A stretch of DNA of 64,000 nt from Klenkia taihuensis (GTDB lineage Bacteria; Actinomycetota; Actinomycetes; Mycobacteriales; Geodermatophilaceae): NCBI RefSeq assembly GCF_900112525.1, contig NZ_FOMD01000002.1, positions 744,001 through 808,000 on the forward strand. Reading direction: 5' to 3'. Both the position numbers and the translations under genes were made by a program. This document shows positions 27,315 through 35,984 of the stretch, piece by piece (position 1 is the first letter of the stretch; the number at the start of each line of letters is the position of its first letter). The notes under the pieces are model-generated. The model ran no database searches. It saw only the letters and a list, made by a program, of their open reading frames with translations, and was not told where the DNA came from.

Positions 27315-30059
27315 GTGCCACCGGGGATCCTGCACGAGCAGGTCAGCGTCGCGCTGGCGAACTGGCAGCTCGACGTGGCCGAGGCCCTGCTGGCCGACAC
27401 CGACGCCGACCCCGCCCCGTCGGCGACCAGCGGCGCGCCGCTGACGTCGCTGTCGCGCGCCTGGGCGGACACGCTGCGGGCCGAGCTGCTGGTCCGCCGG
27501 CTGCGGATGGCCGGCTTCACCCTGCTCGGCGACCCGATCGACGACGCGGGCGGGGCCGCCGAGCCCCCGCTGGACCTGCACGGGGGCACCGACCCCGGCG
27601 CGCGGGTGGACACCCGGACGGAGTCCGCCGGGCACGCCGCCGCCGCCATCGCCCTGGTCCGCTCGGCGCGCGCGGCCTTCGACGCCAGCGACGACGACCT
27701 GCAGCGGGCCGCGGGCCTGGCCCGGCACGCCCGCATCGAGCTGCTGTCCCGCCGGGTGGACGCCGCCATGGACGAGGCGGTGGAGGCGGCCAGCCTGCTG
27801 GACCCCGCGCTCCCCCCGTCGCCGCTGCTGGTGCACACCCTGGGCGCGCTGTCGGCGGTGCTGGCCGACCTCGAGCTCATGCCGCTGGCCCTGGACTACC
27901 AGCGCCGCGCCCACCACACCGCGCTGCGGCTGGCCGAGGACGAGCCCGGCCCGGGCGGGACCGGGCTGGTCGGCGACAGCGCCGCCCGGCTGGCCGCGCT
28001 GTGCGCCGAGGTCGGCGAGGGCCTGCTCGACGACGACAGCCCCGACGCCGCCGACCCGCACTTCACCGAGGCCCGCGCGCTGGCCGAGGAGAGCCTGGCC
28101 GGGCTGCCCGAGGGCGACCCGCACCGGCCCACCGCCGAGGTCGTGCTCGGCTCGGCCCTGGTCGGCCTGGGCGAGCACGACGCCGCCGTCGCCACCCTGC
28201 AGCGGGTGGTCGCGGCGGTCCCGGCCGCGCAGGACCGCGCACTGCTGGCCGCCGCCGAGCTCGCCCTCGGCCGGGCCCTGCGCCGGCAGGACCGGGGCAC
28301 GGACGCCGACGACCACCTCGCGCACGCCCTGGCGCTGGCCACCGAGCACGGGCTGCCCCGGCTGCGCCGCTCCGCGCTGCGCGAGCTGTGCACCCTGCAC
28401 GCCGACCTGGACGACGCCGCGCGGGCACTGCCCTACCTGCAGGCCTACCTGGCCGACGAGCTGGACCGCGTCGACGAGCGGCGCACCCGCTGGGTGGAGC
28501 TGTTCGGCCGCCGCAAGAGCCTGCTGGAGACCGAGCGCGCCGCCGGGCAGCTGCGCCGGCAGGCCTACGAGGACCCGCTGACCCACCTGCCCAACCGGCG
28601 CTACGCCGAGGGCCGGCTGGACGGCCTGCTCGCCGCCGGTGCCGCCCCCGCGCTCGCCGTCGTGGACATCGACCACTTCAAGGCGATCAACGACCAGGCC
28701 GGGCACCCCGGCGGGGATGCCGTGCTGCGCGCGGTCGCCCAGCTGCTGGTCGACGGCGTCCGCGACACCGACGAGGTGTGCCGCTGGGCCGGCGACGAGT
28801 TCGTCATCCTGCTGCCCGACACCACCGCCGAGCAGGGCGAGCGGGCCATGGAGCGGATCCGGGCGTCCATCGCCACCAACGACTGGTCCGCGCTCGGCGT
28901 CGACGTCCCGGTGACGATCAGCGCGGGCATCGCCTCGGCGGCCCGCGGCGACGACCGCCGCACGCTGTTCGCCGCCGCCGACGGCGTGCTCTACGACGCC
29001 AAGCGCAGCGGCCGCGACCGGGTCGTCCGGCTGTCCGGGGTCACCCAGACCCGGGCCGCGGACGGCGCCCCCGCCGATCCGCCGCGGCCGGCCGCCCCGG
29101 TGTTCGAGGGCGAGCTGCTCGACCTCGACACGACCCCCGCCGGTGACGCCGCGTCAGCGGACCCGGCGGATAGTGTCACCGACGTGCAGCCGCAGCCGAC
29201 CGACATCCTCTTCGGCGGCCCGCGCGACGTCCCCACCCCGCGCACCGAGCCCGCCCCGCGCACCGAGCAGGACGACGCGGGCGGCTTCGGCCCGCTGCTG
29301 GTGGAGCCCGTGCCCGCGGAGCCGTTCCCCACCCGCCCAGGACCCCGTCCGCGGGTCGCCGGCCGGGTCGTCGGCCCCGCCACCGGGCCCGACACCGTGC
29401 CCGACGCCGGCGAGCCGGCCACCGACCGCACCCCGGCCACCCGCGCACCGCGCACCGGCCCCGAGGTCGTCCGCGCCGGCGGCCGCAGCACCGACCAGGT
29501 GCTGGCGCTGGTCCGCGCCGCCCGCCAGGAGCACCCCGAGCGGCCCGCCGTCGTCGTCGGCGCCCCCGCCGACACCCTGGTCGCGCTGGCCGCCGAGCAC
29601 GACGCCTACACGACCATGGACCACGCCGCGATGGCCGCCGCCGTCGGCCCGCTGCCCGAGCCGCACGGCCGGGTCGTCGTCCTCGGTGCGGGGTCGGTGG
29701 ACGCCGCCGTCGCCGCCGAGGCCGCGTTCCTGGCCCGGGTGGGCGGCACCGAGGTGGTGCGCGTCGAGGACGTCGGCGTCGCGCAGGTGCCGGCGCTGCT
29801 GGCCGACGGGTCGCTGCTGGAGGGCACCGGCTGCGTGGTCGTGGTCGCCGGCACCGACGCCGCCCTGGCCACCGCGGTCGCGCAGGTCACCGAGGTGCCC
29901 GTCGTCGCCGTCCCCACGTCCGCGGGGCAGTCCGGGGCGTTCGGCGGCATCGGCGCGCTGATGACGATGCTGAACTCCGGGACCGCCGGCGTGGTGGTCT
30001 CCGCGATCGACGACGGCTGCGCCGCCGGGGTCGTCGCCGCCCGCATCGCCCGGCGCTGA
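27315..30059 (+). CDS. Diguanylate cyclase fused to a C-terminal LarB/AIR-carboxylase-like domain
   Basis: About 914 residues in one uninterrupted frame. Residues ~1-400 are TPR-like helices as in the preceding paralogue; GGDEF ~410-570 carries RWAGDEF (A492) and the RDTD I-site. A ~140-residue Pro/Thr-rich linker follows, then residues ~715-914 match LarB: GPEVVRAGGRSTDQVLALVRAA, VVVVAGTDAALATAVAQV, VVAVPTSAGQSGAFGG and ALMTMLNSGTAG. LarB makes the pyridinium precursor of the nickel-pincer cofactor through a cysteine in LNSC; here it is Gly, although IDDGC has a nearby Cys. GTG 27315 is six bases after CACAGT (GTG 27234 and ATG 27276 are alternatives). An in-frame GTG at 29184, seven bases after TAGTGT, may also start the LarB part alone. 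Confidence 0.8.
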   Translation: MPPGILHEQVSVALANWQLDVAEALLADTDADPAPSATSGAPLTSLSRAWADTLRAELLVRRLRMAGFTLLGDPIDDAGGAAEPPLDLHGGTDPGARVDTRTESAGHAAAAIALVRSARAAFDASDDDLQRAAGLARHARIELLSRRVDAAMDEAVEAASLLDPALPPSPLLVHTLGALSAVLADLELMPLALDYQRRAHHTALRLAEDEPGPGGTGLVGDSAARLAALCAEVGEGLLDDDSPDAADPHFTEARALAEESLAGLPEGDPHRPTAEVVLGSALVGLGEHDAAVATLQRVVAAVPAAQDRALLAAAELALGRALRRQDRGTDADDHLAHALALATEHGLPRLRRSALRELCTLHADLDDAARALPYLQAYLADELDRVDERRTRWVELFGRRKSLLETERAAGQLRRQAYEDPLTHLPNRRYAEGRLDGLLAAGAAPALAVVDIDHFKAINDQAGHPGGDAVLRAVAQLLVDGVRDTDEVCRWAGDEFVILLPDTTAEQGERAMERIRASIATNDWSALGVDVPVTISAGIASAARGDDRRTLFAAADGVLYDAKRSGRDRVVRLSGVTQTRAADGAPADPPRPAAPVFEGELLDLDTTPAGDAASADPADSVTDVQPQPTDILFGGPRDVPTPRTEPAPRTEQDDAGGFGPLLVEPVPAEPFPTRPGPRPRVAGRVVGPATGPDTVPDAGEPATDRTPATRAPRTGPEVVRAGGRSTDQVLALVRAARQEHPERPAVVVGAPADTLVALAAEHDAYTTMDHAAMAAAVGPLPEPHGRVVVLGAGSVDAAVAAEAAFLARVGGTEVVRVEDVGVAQVPALLADGSLLEGTGCVVVVAGTDAALATAVAQVTEVPVVAVPTSAGQSGAFGGIGALMTMLNSGTAGVVVSAIDDGCAAGVVAARIARR

Positions 30060-30110
30060 GCCGTGACCGGACCCACGCCGCGGCGGGGTCCTGGGCGCCG
30101 AACCCGCTGG

Positions 30111-30280
30111 TAGGGTCCTCTCCCAGCGAAGGGGAGTAGCCCCCCAACATCGTGGTCGACATGCTGGCGCTCCGGCGCCCGGTCACGAGGGCCCCGGGAG
30201 ACCGGGGCGGGCGAGACCTTCGACCCAGGTACACCCATGTGCCGGGTCGAGGTCTCGCGCGGACCCGGCCCGGCCGGTCG
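30111..30280 (+). promoter_or_regulatory. yybP-ykoY manganese riboswitch with its promoter
   Basis: A TAGGGT -10-like hexamer (30111-30116) precedes AGCGAAGGGGAGTAGCCCCC (30125-30144), the conserved L1 strand of the yybP-ykoY class. GCGAGACCTTCGACCC (from ~30209) is the conserved L3 strand with ACCTT, and it pairs with GGGTCGAGGTCTCGC (~30243-30259) in the second arm. The element ends about 20 bases before the ribosome binding site of a TMEM165/GDT1 transporter, the usual client of this Mn2+-sensing riboswitch. Mn2+ binding is expected to switch expression on. The 3' limit is approximate. Confidence 0.85.
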
Positions 30281-30298
30281 CAGAGAGGCCCACCCCGA

Positions 30299-30886
30299 GT
30301 GGACGCAGTCTTCTACAGCACCGTGCTCAGCTTCGGTGTCGTCTTCGTCGCCGAGCTCGGCGACAAGTCCCAGCTCATGGCGCTCACCTTCGCCACCCGC
30401 TACAAGGTGGTGCCCACCCTCATCGGCATCACGATCGCCACCGCGGTCGTGCACCTGGCCTCGGTGGGCATCGGCTACGGCCTGGGTGTCTCGCTGCCCA
30501 CCGGCTGGATCAGCCTGGTCGCGGCGCTGGCCTTCATCGCCTTCGGCTTCTGGACCCTGCGTGGCGACGAGCTCAGCGACGACGAGAAGGACAAGGTCAA
30601 CCGGACGACGAAGTCGGCGGTCATCGCCGTCGGCACCGCGTTCTTCCTCGCCGAGCTGGGCGACAAGACCATGCTGGCCACCATCACGCTGGCCACCGAC
30701 CACGGCTGGTTCGGCACCTGGCTGGGCTCCACCCTCGGCATGGTCGCCGCCGACGCGCTGGCCATCCTGGTCGGCCGCTGGCTGGGCAGGAGCCTGCCGG
30801 AGAAGACCATCAAGTACGGCGCCGCGGCGCTGTTCTTCCTCTTCGGCGCCTGGCTGCTGGTCGAGGCCGTCACCGAGCTGACCTGA
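30299..30886 (+). CDS. TMEM165/GDT1 (UPF0016) family manganese exporter
   Basis: A 195-residue protein with six to seven transmembrane helices in two repeats, each with the family signature: FVAELGDKSQLMALTFATRY (~18-37) and FFLAELGDKTMLATITLA (~117-134). The ExGD-K/R acidic residues form the cation site. Bacterial relatives such as MneA export Mn2+ and protect from manganese excess. GTG 30299 follows AGAGAGG (30282-30288). The manganese riboswitch directly upstream supports the metal assignment. The frame continues upstream through the riboswitch but those codons are not expected to be translated. Confidence 0.93.
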   Translation: MDAVFYSTVLSFGVVFVAELGDKSQLMALTFATRYKVVPTLIGITIATAVVHLASVGIGYGLGVSLPTGWISLVAALAFIAFGFWTLRGDELSDDEKDKVNRTTKSAVIAVGTAFFLAELGDKTMLATITLATDHGWFGTWLGSTLGMVAADALAILVGRWLGRSLPEKTIKYGAAALFFLFGAWLLVEAVTELT

Positions 30887-30907
30887 CGCCCGGCGGCGCA
30901 GCGGGTC

Positions 30908-31921
30908 TCAGGGTTCGGTGCGCCGCTCGGCCATGGCGGCCAGCCGGTCGAGGGCCTCCACGTTGCGCCGGCGCAGCACGGCCTCGGACAGCGGGTTGTG
31001 CACCCACTTGCCGGGCCCGCTGACCGGTTGCTCGGTCATGGTCACCCGGGTGCCGCCGTCCTCGCTGCGCAGGTCCAGCTCCACCCGGGCCTCGCCCAGC
31101 GGCCAGCCCTGCGCCAGCAGCACCAGCCGGCTGGCGGGCTTCGAGACCTCGACGCGGGCCTCGTCGTCCAGGGTCAGGGGCCAGCTGCCCTGGCTGTGGT
31201 GGAGCACCGCGCCGGCCGCGGGCCAGGCGGCGTCGACGGCGCGCATGTGCGAGGCGCCGACCACCCAGTTGCTGTAGGACCAGCCGTCGGCGAGCACGTC
31301 CCAGACGGCGGTGGGCGGGGCGTCGACGTGCCGGGAGACGGTGGCCATCGCCCCATCGTGTCGCGGCCGGATCGGTTCCGCACCGGCAGCGGCGCTTGCG
31401 CTGGTGAGGCGTTCCCGCATCCCGACGGCGAGCCCCGCGACGGTCAGCCGGTCGGCCGCACCGCCCAGCACGCGGGCCAGCCGCTCGTGCCGCACCCCGG
31501 CCAGCCGCAGCCGCAGCTGCACCCGGGTGCCGCCGTCCCGGTCGTGCAGCACGATCGCCCAGCTGAGCCGGACGTGGTCACGGACCGAGCGGTGCACCAG
31601 CACGTGCGGCGGGTCCATCCGGTGCGCGGTGAAGGTGGCGTGCCGGCCGCCCCAGTCGGGGATCGTGTCGCCGACCTGCAGGCCGGCGAGCGCCGGGTCC
31701 AGGTGCCGCAGGCCGCGGCGGGCCCGCGGGGTGAGCGCGTCGACCCGGCGCGGCAGGTAGTAGCCGCCCCGGCGCTTGCCCAGCTGCACGAACCAGGGCC
31801 AGACGTCGGCCGGGGGTGCAGGCAGGTCGAAGGCGGTGTCCATCGCGACGGTGGCGTCGGGGACGACGTCGTCCCCGGGCAGGACGGCGGCCCGCTCGGC
31901 CGCCGTCGGCCGCACGCTCAC
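30908..31921 (-). CDS. Tandem SRPBCC (START/Bet v1-like) domain protein
   Basis: A 337-residue protein with two SRPBCC lipid-binding folds in one frame. Domain 1 (~18-180): TAFDLPAPPADVWPWFVQLGKRRGGYY, then PHVLVHRSVRDHVRLSWAIVL. Domain 2 (~192-335): ATVSRHVDAPPTAVWDVLADGWSYSNWVVG, ending with GTRVTMTEQPVSGPGKWVHNP and a long C-terminal helix. Both types are normally separate proteins. GTG 31921 overlaps the nadE stop (GTGA). An internal ATG at 31348, six bases after CACGAT, would make domain 2 alone. Ligands are unknown; such folds bind or process hydrophobic compounds. Confidence 0.8.
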   Translation of the reverse strand: MSVRPTAAERAAVLPGDDVVPDATVAMDTAFDLPAPPADVWPWFVQLGKRRGGYYLPRRVDALTPRARRGLRHLDPALAGLQVGDTIPDWGGRHATFTAHRMDPPHVLVHRSVRDHVRLSWAIVLHDRDGGTRVQLRLRLAGVRHERLARVLGGAADRLTVAGLAVGMRERLTSASAAAGAEPIRPRHDGAMATVSRHVDAPPTAVWDVLADGWSYSNWVVGASHMRAVDAAWPAAGAVLHHSQGSWPLTLDDEARVEVSKPASRLVLLAQGWPLGEARVELDLRSEDGGTRVTMTEQPVSGPGKWVHNPLSEAVLRRRNVEALDRLAAMAERRTEP

Positions 31922-33942
31922 CCCGGGACGTTCGCGCGGAGCTCGGCCAGCCACAGCGCGGCGGAGCCGTCGGACGGCGCCCGCCAGTCACCGCGCGGGG
32001 ACAGCGACCCGCCGGCGCTGACCTTGGGGCCGTTGGGCAGCGCCGAACGCTTGAACTGGCTGAAACCGAAGAAGCGCTGGCAGAACACCTCGAGCCAGCG
32101 CCGGATCTCGGGCAGGTCGTAGGCCACCCGCTTGGCCTCGGGGTAGGCGTGCGGCCAGTCCCCGGCGTCGGCGTCCCGCCAGGCGTGCCAGGCGAGGAAG
32201 GCGATCTTGCTCGGCCGGAAGCCGTAGCGGAGGACGTGGAAGAGGGTGAAGTCCTGCAGCGCGTAGGGGCCGACGCTGGCCTCGGTGGACTGCGCGGTCT
32301 CCCCCGGCACCAGCTCGGGGCTGATCTCGGTGTCCACGATCGACTGCAGGGTGGCGCCGACCTCGTCGTCGAACTGGCCGGTGGCGATGACCCAGCGGAT
32401 GAGGTGCTGGATGAAGGTCTTCGGGATGCCGCCGTTGACGTTGTAGTGGCTCATCTGGTCGCCGACCCCGTAGGTGGCCCAGCCCAGCGCGAGCTCGGAG
32501 AGGTCGCCGGTGCCCAGCACGACGCCGCCGCGCTGGTTGGCGATCCGGAACAGGTAGTCGGTGCGCAGACCGGCCTGCACGTTCTCGAAGGTGACGTCGT
32601 AGACCGGCTCGCCGTCGCCCGCCGGGTGACCCATGTTCTGCAGCATCAGCGTCGCGGTGGGCTGGATGTCCAGCTCGGCGGCGGTGACGCCGAGGGCGCG
32701 CATGAGGGCCCAGGCGTTGCCCTTGGTGTGGTCGCTGGTGGCGAACCCCGGCATGGTGAACGCCAAGATGTCGCTGCGGGGCCGGCCTGCCTTGTCCATC
32801 ACCTGGGCCGCGACGATCAGGGCGTGGGTGGAGTCCAGCCCGCCGCTGACCCCGATGACGACCTTCGGGTCCCCGATCGCGGCCAGCCGCTGCGCGAGGC
32901 CGGCGACCTGGATGTTGTAGGCCTCGTAGCAGTCCTGCTCGAGGCGGGCGTCGTCGCTGGGCACGAACGGGAACCGCTCGAGCTCCCGGCGCAGGCCGAG
33001 GTCGTCGTCCGGCGGGTCGAGGGTGAACTCGACGGTGCGGACCGACGGCGCGACGTGCCGGCGGTTGTCGTCGAAGGTGCCCATGCGGGCGCGCTCCTGG
33101 CGGAGCAGGTCCAGGTCGACGTCGGCGACGGCGCGGCGGTCGCCGTCGGGGAAGCGGTCGGTCTCGGCGAGCAGGACGCCGTTCTCGTAGACCAGGGTCT
33201 GGCCGTCCCAGGACAGGTCGGTGGTGGACTCGCCCTCGCCGGCGGCGGCGTAGACGTAGGCGGCCAGGCACCTGCTGGACGCCGACCGCACGAGCAGCCG
33301 GCGGTCCTCGGCCCGGCCGACGGTGATCGGCGAGCCCGACAGGTTGACCAGCACGGTGGCGCCGGCCAGCGCGGCCTCGGCGCTGGGCGGGACGGGCACC
33401 CACATGTCCTCGCAGACCTCGGCGTGCAGCACCAGGCCGGGGACGTCGGTGGCGGCGAAGAGCAGGTCGGGGCCGAACGGGACTGCTCTTCCGTTCACCC
33501 GGATCTCGCCCCCCGCTTGGTCGTCGCCGGGGGCGAGCTGGCGGCGCTCGTAGAACTCGCGGTAGGTCGGCAGGTAGGACTTGGGGGCGACGCCGAGGAC
33601 CCGGCCGCGGTGGACGACGACCGCGCAGTTGTAGACGCGGTTGCGGTGCCGGAGCGGGGCGCCGACGACCAGCACCGGCAGCAGGTCGCGGGACCCCTCG
33701 ACCAGCTGGACCAGCGCGGTCTCGACGGCGTCCAGCAGCGGGTCCTGCAGCAGCAGGTCGTCGATGGAGTAGCCCGACAGGGTCAGCTCGGGGAACACCG
33801 CGACGGCGACGCCCTCGTCGGCGCAGGCCCGGGCCTGGCGGAGGACGGCGTCGGCGTTGGCCGGCGGGTCGGCGAGCGCGGTGCGCTGCGTGCAGGCCGC
33901 CACCCGCGCGAACCCGTGCCGGTAGACCGAGGTGAACCCCAT
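31918..33942 (-). CDS. nadE: Glutamine-dependent NAD+ synthetase
   Basis: A 674-residue two-domain enzyme that amidates deamido-NAD+ to NAD+. The nitrilase-type glutaminase domain has its triad at E52 (FPELTLSGYS), K121 (PKSYLPTYREFYE) and C177 (EVCEDMW), nearly the same numbers as M. tuberculosis NadE. The synthetase domain starts near 340 and carries the PP-loop GVSGGLDSTHALIV, then GTGDLSELALGWATYGVGD and the C-terminal KRSALPNGPKVS. Length is usual for the octameric actinobacterial type, in which ammonia tunnels between domains. ATG 33942 is seven bases after GACACT. The double SRPBCC gene is translationally coupled downstream. Confidence 0.97.
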   Translation of the reverse strand: MGFTSVYRHGFARVAACTQRTALADPPANADAVLRQARACADEGVAVAVFPELTLSGYSIDDLLLQDPLLDAVETALVQLVEGSRDLLPVLVVGAPLRHRNRVYNCAVVVHRGRVLGVAPKSYLPTYREFYERRQLAPGDDQAGGEIRVNGRAVPFGPDLLFAATDVPGLVLHAEVCEDMWVPVPPSAEAALAGATVLVNLSGSPITVGRAEDRRLLVRSASSRCLAAYVYAAAGEGESTTDLSWDGQTLVYENGVLLAETDRFPDGDRRAVADVDLDLLRQERARMGTFDDNRRHVAPSVRTVEFTLDPPDDDLGLRRELERFPFVPSDDARLEQDCYEAYNIQVAGLAQRLAAIGDPKVVIGVSGGLDSTHALIVAAQVMDKAGRPRSDILAFTMPGFATSDHTKGNAWALMRALGVTAAELDIQPTATLMLQNMGHPAGDGEPVYDVTFENVQAGLRTDYLFRIANQRGGVVLGTGDLSELALGWATYGVGDQMSHYNVNGGIPKTFIQHLIRWVIATGQFDDEVGATLQSIVDTEISPELVPGETAQSTEASVGPYALQDFTLFHVLRYGFRPSKIAFLAWHAWRDADAGDWPHAYPEAKRVAYDLPEIRRWLEVFCQRFFGFSQFKRSALPNGPKVSAGGSLSPRGDWRAPSDGSAALWLAELRANVPG

Positions 33943-34000
33943 GGTGATCAGTGTCGCGCGCCCCGGCCCCCGCCGTCGGCCGCCCTCCCCCGGCCGGGTG

Positions 34001-34693
34001 TCAGAAGGGTGCGGTGCCCGAGCGGTCGGTGAACGTGCCGGTCGGGCCGTCGGCGCCCTGCAGGGCCAGCGCGACGACGGCGTCGGTGCCCTCGGTGACC
34101 GTCTGCGGGCCGCTGTTCCCGTTCAGGTCGGTGGCCGTGTAGCCGGGGTCGGCGGCGTTCACCCGGATGCCGGGGAAGGCCTTGGCGTACTGCACGGTCA
34201 GCATCGTCAGCGCCGACTTCGACGCGGTGTACAGCGGCGCGACGACGGTGGACTCGATGCGGTCGGCGTCGTGCACCGCGGCGAAGGAACCCAGGCCGCT
34301 GGTCACGTTGATGATCGCGGGGGCGGCGGAGGCGCGCAGCAGCGGCAGGAAGGCGGTCGTCGTCCGGACGACGCCGGCGACGTTGGTGTCCAGGACGGCG
34401 AGCGCGTCGGCGCCGGTCAGGTCGGCCGGGTCCGCGTGGCTGCCCGCGATGCCGGCGTTGTTCACCAGGACGTCGAGGCCGCCCTGCGCGCCGACGGCCG
34501 CGGCCGCGGCGGCGACGGAGGCGTCGTCGGTGACGTCGAGCTGGACGAAGCGGGCCCCGAGCTCGTCGGCGGCCTGCCGGCCCCGGGTCTCGTCGCGGGC
34601 GCCGATCCACACGGTGTGGCCCTCGGCGAGGAGGCGGCGGGCGGTCTCGCGACCGAGGCCCTTGTTGCCGCCGGTGATCAGTGTCGTGGTCAT
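34001..34693 (-). CDS. Short-chain dehydrogenase/reductase
   Basis: A 230-residue classical SDR. The NAD(P) motif is ITGGNKGLGRETARR at the N terminus with an Arg-containing VWIGARD strand end favouring NADPH; NNAGIAG, the Ser of INVTSGLGS, and the catalytic YTASK motif follow. The C-terminal stretch DRSGTAPF is typical of a large actinobacterial and proteobacterial group near XRE regulators. The substrate is unknown. ATG 34693 is seven bases after CACAGT. It is divergent from an XRE/MmyB-type regulator with 103 bases between starts, so that regulator probably controls it. Confidence 0.9.
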   Translation of the reverse strand: MTTTLITGGNKGLGRETARRLLAEGHTVWIGARDETRGRQAADELGARFVQLDVTDDASVAAAAAAVGAQGGLDVLVNNAGIAGSHADPADLTGADALAVLDTNVAGVVRTTTAFLPLLRASAAPAIINVTSGLGSFAAVHDADRIESTVVAPLYTASKSALTMLTVQYAKAFPGIRVNAADPGYTATDLNGNSGPQTVTEGTDAVVALALQGADGPTGTFTDRSGTAPF

Positions 34694-34796
34694 GTCCGCC
34701 ACTGTGCGCCGGGGGCCGGGGCCCGCGCGTGGCCCGGCACAGCCTGTGGAGTGCCGGTACCAGGCTGCCGGGTGCGGTCGGGACGAGACTGGGGGC

Positions 34797-35648
34797 GTGA
34801 CGGACCACGGTGAGCTCGGGTCGCTGCTGCGGTCCTGGCGGGACCGGCTGTCCCCCGCCGACGTGGGGACGGCGACCGGGGGCGTGCGGCGGGCCGCCGG
34901 GCTGCGGCGGGAGGAGCTGGCGGCGCTGGCCGGGGTGAGCGTGGACTACGTCGTCCGGCTGGAGCAGGGCCGCGCCCGGACGCCGTCCGCGCAGGTCGTG
35001 GCGGCGCTGGGCCGCGCGCTGCAGCTGGACCGGGCCGAGCGGGACCACCTCTACTCCCTCGCCGGGCTGCGGCCGCCCGGGGACGCCCTGGTGAGCACGC
35101 ACGTGCCGGCCGGGGTGCAGCGGATGGTGACGCGGATGGGCGACAACCCGATCGCGGTGTTCACCGCGAGCTGGGACATCCTGCTGTGGAGCCCCACCTG
35201 GGCGGCGCTGTTCGGGCAGCCGGCCGGGCGCACCGCGTGGGAGCGGAACCTGGTCGTGCAGACGTTCCACGAGGACCTGTTCGCCGGGGAGCGGATCGGC
35301 CGGGCGGTGTACACCGACGGCGGGGCGGGCTTCCGGGCGTCGCTGGTCGCCGGCCTGCGCCGAGCCCAGGGCCGTCACCCCGACGACCCGGGGCTGCGGG
35401 CACTGATCGGCCGGCTGCAGGACAGCAGTGCCGAGTTCGCCAGGCTGTGGCGCACCGGCGTGGTCGGCGAGCACCTGTCCCAGCGCAAGGTGGTGGAGCA
35501 CCCGACGGTCGGCCGGCTCGAGGTCGACTGCGACGTGTTCACCGTGAGCGGCTCAGAGCTGCAGATCGTGGCCATGACCGTGCCCGCCGGGTCGCCGGCG
35601 GCGGAGAAGCTGGACTTCCTCCGCGTGACCGGCGCCGCCGTCCGCTGA
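34797..35648 (+). CDS. XRE-family regulator with MmyB-like ligand-binding domain
   Basis: A 283-residue regulator. The HTH lies at ~28-80 (GGVRRAAGLRREELAALAGVSVDYVVRLEQGRARTP region); residues ~105-280 are the MmyB PAS-like fold, with FTASWDILLWSPTWAALFG and the closing TVSGSELQIVAMTVPAGSP. These proteins bind fatty acids or other small ligands and usually control an adjacent divergent SDR, which is present here. GTG 34797 is six bases after GAGACT. The shared intergenic region has GCCTG/CAGGC arms around a GGTACC core (about 34743-34765) that could be an operator. Confidence 0.88.
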   Translation: MTDHGELGSLLRSWRDRLSPADVGTATGGVRRAAGLRREELAALAGVSVDYVVRLEQGRARTPSAQVVAALGRALQLDRAERDHLYSLAGLRPPGDALVSTHVPAGVQRMVTRMGDNPIAVFTASWDILLWSPTWAALFGQPAGRTAWERNLVVQTFHEDLFAGERIGRAVYTDGGAGFRASLVAGLRRAQGRHPDDPGLRALIGRLQDSSAEFARLWRTGVVGEHLSQRKVVEHPTVGRLEVDCDVFTVSGSELQIVAMTVPAGSPAAEKLDFLRVTGAAVR

Positions 35649-35984
35649 TCTCCGGCGCCGCGGCCAGTTCGGCGGGGCAGGGATGTCGTACCCCTCTGGT
35701 CGAACGGGTCCATGACGGCGACGGCACAGCGGTTCTGGGTGGAGATCACCCCGCGCCTCGCCGTGGGCCGCGCCGGAGCGGCGGCACCCTGGTCACCCGG
35801 CCACCGGGCGAGGGCCACGTCCTCGACCTCGGCCACCCGCCACCGCCACCGCACGACCCGGTCGCCGACCCCGCCCCGTTCTGAGCAGCACCCCGCCCCG
35901 GCGTCGACGGCGCCGCCGTCGGCTGGCGTCTCCCGCGGGGGCCGCTCGTCCGGACGCCCGCGCGCCTCGCTAGTTTCGGCGCCC
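35649..35984. other. Intergenic region without a convincing gene
   Basis: 336 bases between the regulator stop and the next GTG. Short open frames exist on both strands, such as MTATAQRFWVEIT from 35712, but none has the codon usage, start signals or similarity I would need. The region is Arg/Pro/Thr-biased in every frame. It may hold a decayed gene; the only clear signal is TAGTTT at 35971-35976 before the next gene. Confidence 0.5.

Noticed and set aside
35712-35881. Small genes in the 35.65-35.98 kb gap
   Set aside because: Short frames on both strands have no consistent coding signal or recognisable motif.
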